Shown here one piece after another: positions 7,504 to 16,021 of a stretch of 64,000 nucleotides of DNA. This DNA is from Planotetraspora kaengkrachanensis. Its GTDB lineage: Bacteria > Actinomycetota > Actinomycetes > Streptosporangiales > Streptosporangiaceae. Made by a program: the position numbers and the translations under genes. The stretch lies in assembly GCF_016862895.1 (NCBI RefSeq), contig NZ_BONV01000002.1:331103-395102 (forward strand). Reading direction: 5' to 3'. Position 1 is the stretch's first letter. Each line of letters opens with the position of its first letter. A model generated the notes under the pieces. It searched no databases. It had not been told where the DNA came from and saw only the letters and a program-made list of their open reading frames with translations.

Positions 7504-10503
7504 GTGAAGATCTCGTTCCTATCGGCGAAACGCGAGCAGACAAGGGGCCGTGGCGGAAGCCGACGACCTCGGGCCCGCTCGGTCTCTGCTCTGACATTCG
7601 GTGCGCTCCTCGCCACATCCCTCACCGGTGTCATGGCGAACGCCGCACAGGCCGACACGGCGTCGACCGCGCCGGCATCACCCCAGATCGTTCCTCCGGT
7701 TTCGGTGAGCACCACGCCCGAGAGCGTCAACCTCGCCCTCCTGCCGGGTGTGGTCGCCTCCGCCAAGTCGCAACGTACGACCGCGCCCGCCGCGACGTAC
7801 GCGCCCGCCAACGCCGTCGACGTCTTCGTCCACAACGGCTGGACCTCGAACTACGCGTCGGTCGGCGGCGGCTACAACCCGGCTCAGGACTGGTTCCAGG
7901 TCAAGCTGGCCACGCCCGCCCCGGTCTACGAGGTGTACAGCCTCTGGACGTCACCGGCCAAGCCGACGGAGTACGACCTGCAGGTCGCCACGGACGCCGA
8001 CTGCCAGACGTGGACGACGGTCACCCACGTGGTGAATCCGAGCGACAAGGATTCCCATGTGATCGACCGCAAGGACCCGATCTCCTGCGTCCGGATGCAG
8101 GCCCTGGCCACGAATTCCACGACCGGATACACGATCAACGAGTTCGAGGTGTGGTCCGGTCCCAAGCCGGCGCCGGTCGTGGGTCAGATCATCCCCGTGC
8201 CCGTGCAGCAGACGCCCGGCACCGGTCAGCCGTGGGCGCTCACGGCCAAATCCCGGATCGTGGTCTCCGACAGCGGACTCGCCGGCACGGCTGAGGTTCT
8301 CGCGGCCTCCCTGCGGCCGGCCACCGGGTACCTCCTCCCCGTGGTGACAGGTTCCGCCACCGCCGCCGACATCGCCCTCGCCCTCGGGCCGGTGCCCGGC
8401 GTCCCACAGGGCAACGAGGTCGCCGCGGCCGAGGGCTACTCCCTCACGGTGTCGAGTGCGGGCGTGAAGATCGTGGCCCCGAAGGCGCACGGCCTGTTCA
8501 ACGGCTTCCAGAGCCTTCGGCAGTTGTTGCCCGCGGCGACCTACTCGCCTTCTGTCGGCGTGGGGCCGTGGACGGCACAGCCGATAACGGTCGTGGACTA
8601 TCCCCGCTATGCGCACCGAGGCCTCCAACTCGATCCCGCCCGTAACTTCATGACGGTGGCCGAAGTGAAGTCCATGATCGACCAGGTGGCGGCGTTGAAG
8701 GGCGACCGCCTGCACCTGCACCTGAGCGACAGCCAGTCCTGGCGCCTTGAGATCAAGGGCTACCCGACGCTGGACGGCACCGGGTGCAACGGCGCGAACT
8801 GCATCGCGGGTTTCTACACGCAGGAGGACTTCAAGGGCATCGTCAAGTACGCGGCCGACCGGTTCATCGAGGTCGTCCCCGAACTGGAGGGCCCGGCCCA
8901 TGCCACGGCTGCGGTCACGGCCCTGGGCGGCCGCGCGGTCATGGGTTGCCAGGGCCAGACCCAGAGCGACCGGTTCTGCACCAATCCGAACGACCCGGCC
9001 AGTGCGCGGGCCCTCGCGTTCTGGCGAGACGCGATCGCGCAGCTTGCCGCGATCTCTCCCTCCTCCATCATCCACATCGGTGGGGACGAAGCCATCGGGA
9101 TGCCCCACGAGGACTACAAGTGGTGGATCCGGCAGATGGAGATCATCGTCAACGACAACGGCAAGCGGCTGATGGGCTGGAACCCGGCGCTCGAGGGATA
9201 CGCACCCGGTTCCACCTCCATCAACCACTACTGGTCCGACTACACCGGCGGTGGTCCCGCTCTCATCAAGCCTGAGTGGTTCAACCAGGGCCGGGACGTC
9301 ATCGTGACCCCGGAATGGAACGCCTACCTCGACTTCGGGTATGACGGGTCGCCCGGCAGGACGCCGCGAACGGAACTGCTCCAGGCCTACTCGTGGGACC
9401 CGGAATGGGTGTACGAGAAGTACCGGTCAGTCTGGGCCCAACCCGCCTACGGCGGTCCGAAGGCTGAGGACATCCTCGGTATCGAGGCGCCCATCTGGGG
9501 CGAGCAGATGCGTGGACTGGCCACCAACGAGTACATGGTCTTCCCGAGGCTGGCGGGAATCTTCGAGAAGGCCTGGTCCCCCAAGGTGCTCTCCCAGGAC
9601 TACGACGCATACCGGCAGCGGCTCAGCGTCGCCGGGACCCGGTGGGCGTTCGCGAACGTGAACTACGGCTCCATCTCCCAGGTCAGCTGGGGCACGGCGG
9701 CGATGGGGACGCTCACCCGTTTCGGCGCGGACAGGACCCTGAGCGACGCGCCCCTGGCGCGTCTGGCCGCCGGCTCGATTCCGCCCGGTGCGTCCACGGC
9801 CGTCATCGATTGGGGCGACGGATCCCCGACGGAATCGGCCGCCATCGCGGGACGTGATTACGTGGCGAGCCAACGGCAGGGCAGAAGCCTGATGTCGGTC
9901 AGCGGCAGCCACACCTATCCGGCGGACGAGGTGTACCACGGAACCGTCACCTACAGTTACCAGGACCAGACCTGGGCCGTGCCGTTCACAGCGACCAGCG
10001 TCCCGGCCTGCACAACGATGATCACCGGGACCCACTCTGGCCCGTTGACCGTCTCGTCGGGTTTCACGTGCCTCGAAGACGCGACGATCACCGGACCGGT
10101 GACCGTGCGTTCAGGCGCCGGGCTTTACGCGTCCGGGTCCGAGGTACGCGGTCCGCTGACGGCGTCCGGGGCCGTCGACGTTCTGCTGTGCGGTACCACG
10201 GTGTCCGGGCCGGCCGCCCTGAACGGTGGAGCGCGGGTCTGGCTCGGCAACCACAACGGGGACTGCGCCCCGGCGACGATCAAGGGTCCGGTGACGGTCA
10301 CCGGCACGACGGGTCACGTGACGATCGACGGCTCGACGGTCGCCGGCCCGCTCGTCCTGCAGAACAACACGGCGGCGACGACCGTCGCCGGCAACCACAT
10401 CGGCGGGCCGCTGTCGTGCGCGGGGAACTCCCCCGCGCCGAGCAACGACGGCCGGCCCAACACCGTGTCCGGCCCGAAGTCTGGGCAGTGCGCCAGGCTG
10501 TAG
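7504..10503 (+). CDS. Secreted GH20 beta-N-acetylhexosaminidase with F5/8C domain
   Basis: 999 aa from a GTG with AAGGAG 5 nt upstream. Order: signal peptide to about 45 (cleavage near NAAQADT), coagulation-factor 5/8C-like sugar-binding domain (about 60-200), GH20b domain (about 205-325), GH20 catalytic barrel (about 345-700) with the Asp528-Glu529 pair in HIGGDEAIGMP, and a PKD-like spacer. The last 160 residues repeat ITGPVTV/VRGPLTA-like strands, suggesting a small beta-helix. GH20 enzymes use substrate-assisted catalysis to release terminal GlcNAc/GalNAc from chitin, glycans or cell wall. The upstream DasR-like boxes and anmK agree with amino-sugar salvage. Confidence 0.93.
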   Translation: MKISFLSAKREQTRGRGGSRRPRARSVSALTFGALLATSLTGVMANAAQADTASTAPASPQIVPPVSVSTTPESVNLALLPGVVASAKSQRTTAPAATYAPANAVDVFVHNGWTSNYASVGGGYNPAQDWFQVKLATPAPVYEVYSLWTSPAKPTEYDLQVATDADCQTWTTVTHVVNPSDKDSHVIDRKDPISCVRMQALATNSTTGYTINEFEVWSGPKPAPVVGQIIPVPVQQTPGTGQPWALTAKSRIVVSDSGLAGTAEVLAASLRPATGYLLPVVTGSATAADIALALGPVPGVPQGNEVAAAEGYSLTVSSAGVKIVAPKAHGLFNGFQSLRQLLPAATYSPSVGVGPWTAQPITVVDYPRYAHRGLQLDPARNFMTVAEVKSMIDQVAALKGDRLHLHLSDSQSWRLEIKGYPTLDGTGCNGANCIAGFYTQEDFKGIVKYAADRFIEVVPELEGPAHATAAVTALGGRAVMGCQGQTQSDRFCTNPNDPASARALAFWRDAIAQLAAISPSSIIHIGGDEAIGMPHEDYKWWIRQMEIIVNDNGKRLMGWNPALEGYAPGSTSINHYWSDYTGGGPALIKPEWFNQGRDVIVTPEWNAYLDFGYDGSPGRTPRTELLQAYSWDPEWVYEKYRSVWAQPAYGGPKAEDILGIEAPIWGEQMRGLATNEYMVFPRLAGIFEKAWSPKVLSQDYDAYRQRLSVAGTRWAFANVNYGSISQVSWGTAAMGTLTRFGADRTLSDAPLARLAAGSIPPGASTAVIDWGDGSPTESAAIAGRDYVASQRQGRSLMSVSGSHTYPADEVYHGTVTYSYQDQTWAVPFTATSVPACTTMITGTHSGPLTVSSGFTCLEDATITGPVTVRSGAGLYASGSEVRGPLTASGAVDVLLCGTTVSGPAALNGGARVWLGNHNGDCAPATIKGPVTVTGTTGHVTIDGSTVAGPLVLQNNTAATTVAGNHIGGPLSCAGNSPAPSNDGRPNTVSGPKSGQCARL

Positions 10504-10556
10504 ACGGACGAGATGACCGGCCGAGGCGTCAAGCCCGGTAGGTGAACTCCGGCCGC

Positions 10557-10593
10557 GGCGGCCCTCCCGCATCGTGAGATGGGGAGGGCCGCC
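10557..10593. terminator. Strong bidirectional terminator
   Basis: Twelve-bp outer arms GGCGGCCCTCCC/GGGAGGGCCGCC extended by CATC/GATG around a GTGA tetraloop, with a single bulged G. It separates the convergent hexosaminidase and nitronate monooxygenase genes. Confidence 0.85.
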
Positions 10594-10636
10594 GTGACCC
10601 TGTCCGACCATTCGGAACGGCGCCGACGGCTGGGTG

Positions 10637-11596
10637 TCAGCGGCGTCCCGCTCGGGTCAGGGCGTCCTGCGCCTGGGCGGCCATGGCGGCGACCAGTTCC
10701 TCCGCCGAGGGCAGGTCGGTGATGAGGTCGACGGCCTCGCCCGCCCATACCGGCAGCGGGGGCACCGCGCCGCGTGCCACGTCGTCCTGGTAGGCCTGAC
10801 GGGCTTGCGGATCGGCGGCGAGCTCGGCCTCCCGGCCGCGCCAGCGGTCGAGGTAAGGATGGCCGAGGGTACGGGCGGGGTACTTCGACGGCCATCGGGA
10901 GCCGCGCGCGATGTCCAGCACGGTGCTGCGCTCGGTGTCCTGCCCCCGGCCCTCGATGATCGCCTTGGTGATCACGGGGTCGACCAGGGCCTCGGTGGTG
11001 GCCTGGAAGCGGGTGCCGATGAGCGCTCCGGCGGCGCCCAGCACGAGAGCCGCCGCCACACCGCGTCCGTCGGCGATCCCGCCCGCCGCCAGTACCGGCA
11101 CCGGAGCCACGAGATCCACCACCGCGGGCACGAACGGCAAGGTGGACCGCCCGCGCGCGGCTCCGTGCCCCCCGCTCTCGGTTCCCTGCGCCACGATCAC
11201 GTCGGCGCCCAGGTCCACCGCCAGCCTGGCCTCATCCAGATCGGTGACCTGGAGGATCAGCAGGGCGCCTGCCCTGCGGACATGCTCCGCGTATGGGCTC
11301 GGATCGCCGAAGGACAACATCACGGCGCTCGGGCCGTAGCTCAGTGCCAGCTCCACCGCGGCGAGATCGATCCCCCAGGTCAGGAATCCGACACCCCACG
11401 GCCATTCAGTGCTCGCGACGATCGGCACCTCACGTGCCAGCCACTCCGGGTCACCGTACGCACCGCCCAGAATTCCGAACCCGCCGCCGCGGGAGACGGC
11501 TGCGGCAAGCGCGCCACCGGCCGACCCGCCCATCGGCGCCAGCGCGATCGGGTGCCGCACGCCGAGCAGTTCCGTGAACGCCGTCGACAACGCCAT
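10637..11596 (-). CDS. Nitronate monooxygenase (2-nitropropane dioxygenase family)
   Basis: 319 aa FMN-dependent TIM barrel. Signatures: N-terminal TELLGVRHPIALAPMGGSAGG; GADVIVAQGTESGGHGA (the FMN-phosphate and catalytic His region); VPVLAAGGIADGRGVAAALVLGA; GTRFQATTEA. The family oxidises alkyl nitronates such as propionate-3-nitronate; some members are enoyl-ACP reductase-like instead. The start at 11596 (MALSTAFTELLG) fits the family. Monocistronic, convergent to the hexosaminidase gene. Confidence 0.88.
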   Translation of the reverse strand: MALSTAFTELLGVRHPIALAPMGGSAGGALAAAVSRGGGFGILGGAYGDPEWLAREVPIVASTEWPWGVGFLTWGIDLAAVELALSYGPSAVMLSFGDPSPYAEHVRRAGALLILQVTDLDEARLAVDLGADVIVAQGTESGGHGAARGRSTLPFVPAVVDLVAPVPVLAAGGIADGRGVAAALVLGAAGALIGTRFQATTEALVDPVITKAIIEGRGQDTERSTVLDIARGSRWPSKYPARTLGHPYLDRWRGREAELAADPQARQAYQDDVARGAVPPLPVWAGEAVDLITDLPSAEELVAAMAAQAQDALTRAGRR

Positions 11597-11709
11597 GCCC
11601 ACATCATGCCGCCGCATCCGGCGGGGAGGATCCCCGACGCCGCTGCCGGGCGTGCGAGGAGTTGACGGAGACGGGGTCCATGGGAGGGAGAGTTCGGAAT
11701 CATGGCCGT

Positions 11710-12618
11710 ATGAGGGAGATGGGCAGGGGTGCGCTGGTCGGGCTGGCGGTCGGGGCTGTGGAGGCCGTCATGTGGGCGGCAGGCGCAGATTGGGACGGGC
11801 ACTCGGGCGTGCGCGGCCCTTATTCCCTCGGGATGATGTCGGCGGTTTTCCTGATCGGCTCGGTCGTGGCGGCCCTGGTCCGGTTGCGCCGCTGGCCCCT
11901 CGTCGCGTTCGCCGGCGAAATCGCCACACTGGCCCTGGGCCAGGCTCTATGGAGGTTCGTGCCTGAGACCACCTTCTATGGCTTCGACCGGTCACTGCTC
12001 GGTGGCGTGCACCTGATGTCGGCGGTGGCCGGGTTCACCGTCGCCGCCTGGGCGCCGGCTTCCACAAGGCGGTGGTGGTCCAGGATCGCCGTGCTCGGGG
12101 TACTCGCCGCACTCTGCGTGCTGGCCGTTCCCTTGGAGGAGCCCGCCCGGCGCTGGCACCTGGCCCGCGCCTTCGAGTTGCTCGAAGTCCCACTGGTGGC
12201 GCCCGGCATCGCGGGGCACAGGTTGTCCGAGGTTCAAGCGCCGACCGTCGGCGGGGCGGGCGAACCGGTGATCCAGCTGGAATACCGACGCGTCGGTGCG
12301 GAGACGGCGGGCGGGAGTCGCCTGGCCATCCAGGTGATCGTACGCCGGGTCTCGGCCGCGACCGCCGCGGAGGCGTGCGCGACGCCGTACTACGCCGAGT
12401 CGTGGCAGGACGGGAGCGGACCCTGCCGCGCAGCCTCCCGGGATCGGTGGGTCCGCTACGGATGGGAGGGGCGGGTCGCGGTGTTCACCCAAAGCGGTGG
12501 CTCGTTGGTCGAACTCGAAAGCCATGGCGTCGAGGAGACGGCCCTCCTGGCGGCCGCCGAGACGATCCGGCCGACCACCGCCGAGACTCTCGCGGCGCAG
12601 GTCCACCCGGTGCGGTGA
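11710..12618 (+). CDS. Four-span membrane protein with exported C-terminal domain
   Basis: About 302 aa. The first 150 residues hold four hydrophobic segments (ALVGLAVGAVEAVMWAAG; MMSAVFLIGSVVAALV; MSAVAGFTVAAWAP; IAVLGVLAALCVLAVP). A roughly 150-residue soluble tail contains YYAESWQDGSGPCRAASRDRWVRYGWEG, with two or three Cys. I recognise no family. The start is the ATG at 11710, preceded by a purine-rich stretch; the true start is uncertain. No operon partner. Confidence 0.6.
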   Translation: MREMGRGALVGLAVGAVEAVMWAAGADWDGHSGVRGPYSLGMMSAVFLIGSVVAALVRLRRWPLVAFAGEIATLALGQALWRFVPETTFYGFDRSLLGGVHLMSAVAGFTVAAWAPASTRRWWSRIAVLGVLAALCVLAVPLEEPARRWHLARAFELLEVPLVAPGIAGHRLSEVQAPTVGGAGEPVIQLEYRRVGAETAGGSRLAIQVIVRRVSAATAAEACATPYYAESWQDGSGPCRAASRDRWVRYGWEGRVAVFTQSGGSLVELESHGVEETALLAAAETIRPTTAETLAAQVHPVR

Positions 12619-12636
12619 GCTCTCCCCTGTATGGAG

Positions 12637-12666
12637 CCCGCCCTGTGAATCACACGGGCCGGCGGG
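12637..12666. terminator. Imperfect hairpin between convergent genes
   Basis: Outer arms CCCGCC/GGCGGG and an inner CTGTG/CACA stem around AAT, with asymmetric bulges. Located between the membrane-protein stop and the end of the NmrA-like gene. Confidence 0.4.
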
Positions 12667-13575
12667 TCAGGGAGCGGGGACGAAGTAGGGGCCGCTGATT
12701 TCGAAGTCGGGCTTGTTGTCGAGGACGAACTGCTCGACGGACAGCGGGGCGCGCTGACCGATCTTCTCGATGTTGTCGTTCGTGCCGGCGAACACGCCGT
12801 TCTGGTAATCGACGGCGACGTTGCTCAGGTGCTGGATGCGGTGCGCGGTCAGGCCGCGTTCCGCCATGGCCGAGGCGAACTCCTCGACGCTGATCGGCTC
12901 GTAGTGCACCGGGATGCCGAGCGTGCCGGACATGGCCCCGGCGATGCCATGGTGGTTCAGTTCGACCGGGCCGTGCAGGGTGTAGACCGCGCGGTCGTGC
13001 GGTTCGGGGTCGATCAGCACCGTGGCGATCACGTGCGCCTGGTCGACCGAGGCGATCGGCGCGTGCCGGCCTTCGCCGAACGGAAGCCGCAGATACCCCT
13101 CGCCGTCTCGCAGCTCCCACCACAACTTCAGCCATTCGGCGAAGAACGTCGGCCGCAGGTGCGCGGTGAGCATGCCGGTCCGGTCGAGTAAGCGCTCGCA
13201 CAGCCAGTGCTGCCGGGCGGCGTCGCTGCCCGCCTCACGGCGGGCGGAGATCTGCGACATGTTGACCACGGACCGGACGCCGGCCTCGGTCGCCGCCTGG
13301 GCGAAGTAGGTGGTCGCCTCGATGAGGCCCGGGGCGATCGGGTGGCACAGGTAGGCGCCGGTGACGCCCTGCAGCGCCGCGGTCACACCGTCCAGGTCGT
13401 GAAAGTCCGAGACGACCACCTCGGCGCCGGCTTCGGCCAGCGAGCGGGAGCGCTCGTCCTCGCGGTGCACCATTGCGCGGACGCGGTGACCGTGCTGCAG
13501 CAGCAGGCGGATCGTGCCGCTCCCGGTCCTACCGGTCGCGGCGGTGACCAGGAACAGCCTGTCGTCGTTGGCCAT
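12667..13575 (-). CDS. NmrA-like NAD(P)-binding reductase
   Basis: 302 aa atypical short-chain reductase. N-terminal Rossmann motif LVTAATGRTGSGTIRLLL, then VVVSDFHDLDGVTAALQGVTGAYL. It lacks the YxxxK pair, as in NmrA/HSCARG-type proteins that act as quinone reductases or redox sensors. The ATG at 13575 follows GAAAGGTGTTCAG. Two palindromes of the form GTTCA-N5-TGAAC lie 75-137 bp upstream, but the regulator normally expected beside such genes (HxlR or TetR type) is not intact next to it. Confidence 0.85.
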   Translation of the reverse strand: MANDDRLFLVTAATGRTGSGTIRLLLQHGHRVRAMVHREDERSRSLAEAGAEVVVSDFHDLDGVTAALQGVTGAYLCHPIAPGLIEATTYFAQAATEAGVRSVVNMSQISARREAGSDAARQHWLCERLLDRTGMLTAHLRPTFFAEWLKLWWELRDGEGYLRLPFGEGRHAPIASVDQAHVIATVLIDPEPHDRAVYTLHGPVELNHHGIAGAMSGTLGIPVHYEPISVEEFASAMAERGLTAHRIQHLSNVAVDYQNGVFAGTNDNIEKIGQRAPLSVEQFVLDNKPDFEISGPYFVPAP

Positions 13576-13650
13576 CTGAACACCTTTCGTAGGACTACGT
13601 GCCGCCAGGCAAAGGGAGAGCGGCGTCGCAGCTTCCGCAATACCCGAATG

Positions 13651-13711
13651 GTTCACTTACTGAACTGCACCTGGTCAGACACCGTAGCACGCGTTAGTTC
13701 ACTGAGTGAAC
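13651..13711. promoter_or_regulatory. Paired GTTCA-N5-TGAAC operators
   Basis: GTTCACTTACTGAAC (13651-13665) and GTTCACTGAGTGAAC (13697-13711; perfect 7-1-7) sit 46 bp apart, centre to centre, upstream of the NmrA-like gene. Two similar palindromes imply cooperative binding by one repressor. The binding protein is not identified. Confidence 0.65.
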
Positions 13712-13836
13712 CGGCCTGGTGGGGCCATTACTTGCCGATGTCGGCAACGCCGCGCGGCCGGCAGACGGCCTTCTCGGACAGCGGGATGTCACGGCGCGAC
13801 GGCAGCGGCGACTCGGGCCAGGAACGCGGGCGAGGA

Positions 13837-14453
13837 CTAGCGGGGCGTCGCCCTGGGTTCCGCCACGGCGCGTCCGGGTGTGCTCACGGCTCCCAGCATG
13901 ATTCTTTCTGCCGCGCGGACGGCCTCCGCCCGGCTCAGGCGACCGCCGGTGGCCTCGCGGGCCAGCGCCTCGCCCGCGCCGACGACGCCGAGCATCAGCG
14001 CCTTCCCCTCGCCTTCCGGCAGCGACACGAAGCGCTCCACGGCGCGCAGGTAGAGCACGGCGTAGCGCTCGCGCCCCTCTCTCAGCAGTTCCTCGGTACC
14101 GGCGATCGAGGAGAGCGCCGCGGTCACCGCACCGAACTCCTTGCCGATGTGCAGCACACAGTCGACGTACGCCTCGGCCAGGATCCGCACGGTCTCCTCA
14201 AGCGAACGCACCCGCGCGCGCAGCGCCGTGGTCGCCGCTTCGGTCTGCTGGTCGTCGATGCGCCGGTAGAGCTCCGTCAGCAGTCCCGTCCGCGTCTCGA
14301 AGTGCTCATAGGCGACCGGCTTCGTGACGCCGGCCTCCTCGGCGACCCGGGCGAGCGTCAGCGCCTCGGCGCCCTCGGCCCGGACGATCGCCATCGCCGT
14401 GTCGAGCAGTTGCAGGCGTCGTTCCTCGCGCGCCAGCCGACGTCCGGCCACGT
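13837..14453 (-). CDS. TetR-family transcriptional regulator
   Basis: About 205 aa. N-terminal helix-turn-helix: RRLQLLDTAMAIVRAEGAEALTLARVAEEAGVTKPVAYEHF, where the more usual YxHF is YEHF. The rest is a helical ligand/dimer domain with Cys near VDCVLHIGKEFG. I chose the GTG at 14453, which has GGAGGA 6 nt upstream; longer frames add only basic low-complexity residues. It probably controls itself and the divergent dehydrogenase gene through the AGTAAG-type palindromes between them. Confidence 0.85.
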
Positions 14454-14484
14454 GGTCCTCCGCCCGTCGCCGACAACCTACGGA

Positions 14485-14497
14485 AAGTAGCTTACTT
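14485..14497. promoter_or_regulatory. TetR-type half-operator AAGTAGCTTACTT
   Basis: Near-palindrome 32 bp upstream of the TetR start. It shares the AGTA/TACTT arms with the larger palindrome at 14614 and is likely an autoregulatory site. Confidence 0.5.
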
Positions 14498-14613
14498 CGC
14501 ACGCGTCGCCGCTTCCGCCCCGTCCTTCGCCCGGCGAGGTCGCTCCCACAGAGGCGGACGACGCCCCTGGCGCATGCCCTCGGGCATGGCCTTGACAAGT
14601 AACCTACCAATGG

Positions 14614-14634
14614 TAACTTACTAAGAGTAAGTTA
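14614..14634. promoter_or_regulatory. 21-bp perfect palindrome, likely TetR operator
   Basis: Arms TAACTTACT/AGTAAGTTA (9 bp, perfect) with AAG between, and a further GTAAC copy just upstream (14600s). It lies between TetR and the divergent dehydrogenase pseudogene. Confidence 0.7.
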
Positions 14635-14756
14635 GCTCCGCCGCCCGCCCCGGCACGCGATCCCGGCGCTCCCGTAGCCCGGCGCACGGAGCAGCCGGTG
14701 CGCGCCTCGCGCCGGGCGGCTGCGTACCTCTCCTTCTCTCCCTCTGGAAACACATG

Positions 14757-15765
14757 ATGCATCGCATACTTGTCATCGGCGGCTACGGGCTCGTCGGCGG
14801 ATGGCCGTCCGTCACCTGCGCACGGCAGGACACGACATCGACGTGGTGATCGGCGGACGGCGGCCCGCCGAGGCCGCCGCGACGGCTCGCGATCGGGGAG
14901 CGAGCGTCGTGAAGTTCGACGTCGGCGACGCCGAGACCGGGCCGGCCGCCGCAGGGCCGTTCGACCTGGTCGTCTCCGTGGTGCAGGACCCGGACGACAA
15001 TCTGCTGAGAGCGGCGCTGCGGGCCGGATCCGCGCACCTCGGGATCGTGCGCAAGGCGGACAACGTCGGACGCACCATGATCGCCGCGGCCGACCTGGCG
15101 CAGCGCCCAGCTTTGATCATGGGCCACTGGCAGGCGGGGGTCACGACGTTCGCCGCGCTGGCCGCCGCGCAGGAGTTCGGCCGGGTCGAGCGCATCGAGC
15201 TGGCCGCCGTGTTCGACCGGGCCGACCCCACCGGACCGATGACCGCCGACGACAGCGAGGCATTCTTCAACCGCGCACTCCTCCGCCGCGACGGACGTTG
15301 GGAGAACGTCGAACCGGCGAACGACATCCGCACCGTCGATCGGGACGGCCTTCCGGCGTTCGGCGCGCAACCCATGGGCGTCCTCGACGTGCCGGCGCTG
15401 GCGGCTTCACCGGTGCGCCGAACGTCCGCTTCGACCTGGGGATCGGAGACTCCTTCGGCACGCTCTCCGGCGGGACGGCGTCCCATGAGATCTACGCCGA
15501 CCTGTGGGGCCGGGACGAGCACGACGTGCCGGCGGCACTCCGCACGGTGGTCAGCGACCCGCGAGGGCAGGCCCATCTGACCGCCCTCGGAGTGCTCATC
15601 GGCATCGAGCGCCTCCTCGGCCTGGACGGCGCCGCGCCCCCGGAGCCCGGTGTGGTCCTTCCCGAAACGGCGATCGACCCGGTGCGCGCGCTGGACCGCC
15701 TGCGCGCGTTCGGCGTCGGCATCACCACCGTCCCCCTTCCGCCGGCCCCCTCAGCAGCGGACTGA
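14757..15765 (+). pseudogene. Saccharopine dehydrogenase-like protein, two frameshifts
   Basis: Three frames together make one NAD(P)-binding protein. Frame A from ATG 14757 gives MHRILVIGGYGLVGG, then breaks near 14800. Frame B from 14801 gives MAVRHLRTAGHDIDVVIGGRRP to DVPALAA near 15405. Frame C then gives NVRFDLGIGDSFGTLSGG to the stop at 15765. Each junction is a one-base loss. The whole resembles the saccharopine dehydrogenase NADP-binding family. Either the gene is dead or two base calls are missing; the divergent TetR and its operators are intact. Confidence 0.8.
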
Positions 15766-16021
15766 TCGCACCCGCGGCCAGCCTTCGGAATCCGTACGAT
15801 CGTGCCGGTGCCGCCGGACAAAGCACCGCAGGCCTGCCTGGTGAGCGCCACCCGCCCAGGCCAAGGCACCATGTTCGTGCGGTGGCGATCAATCCGCGAA
15901 GGCAAGCCTCACCCGACGTTCAGGTCCAGGCAATCCGGGGGCCATCGCTCGCGTGAAGGGTGGTACGCGTCCGCCTCTCTCTCCGAGGCAGGACGTCCCT
16001 ACCCAACAGACGGAGAAGTAC

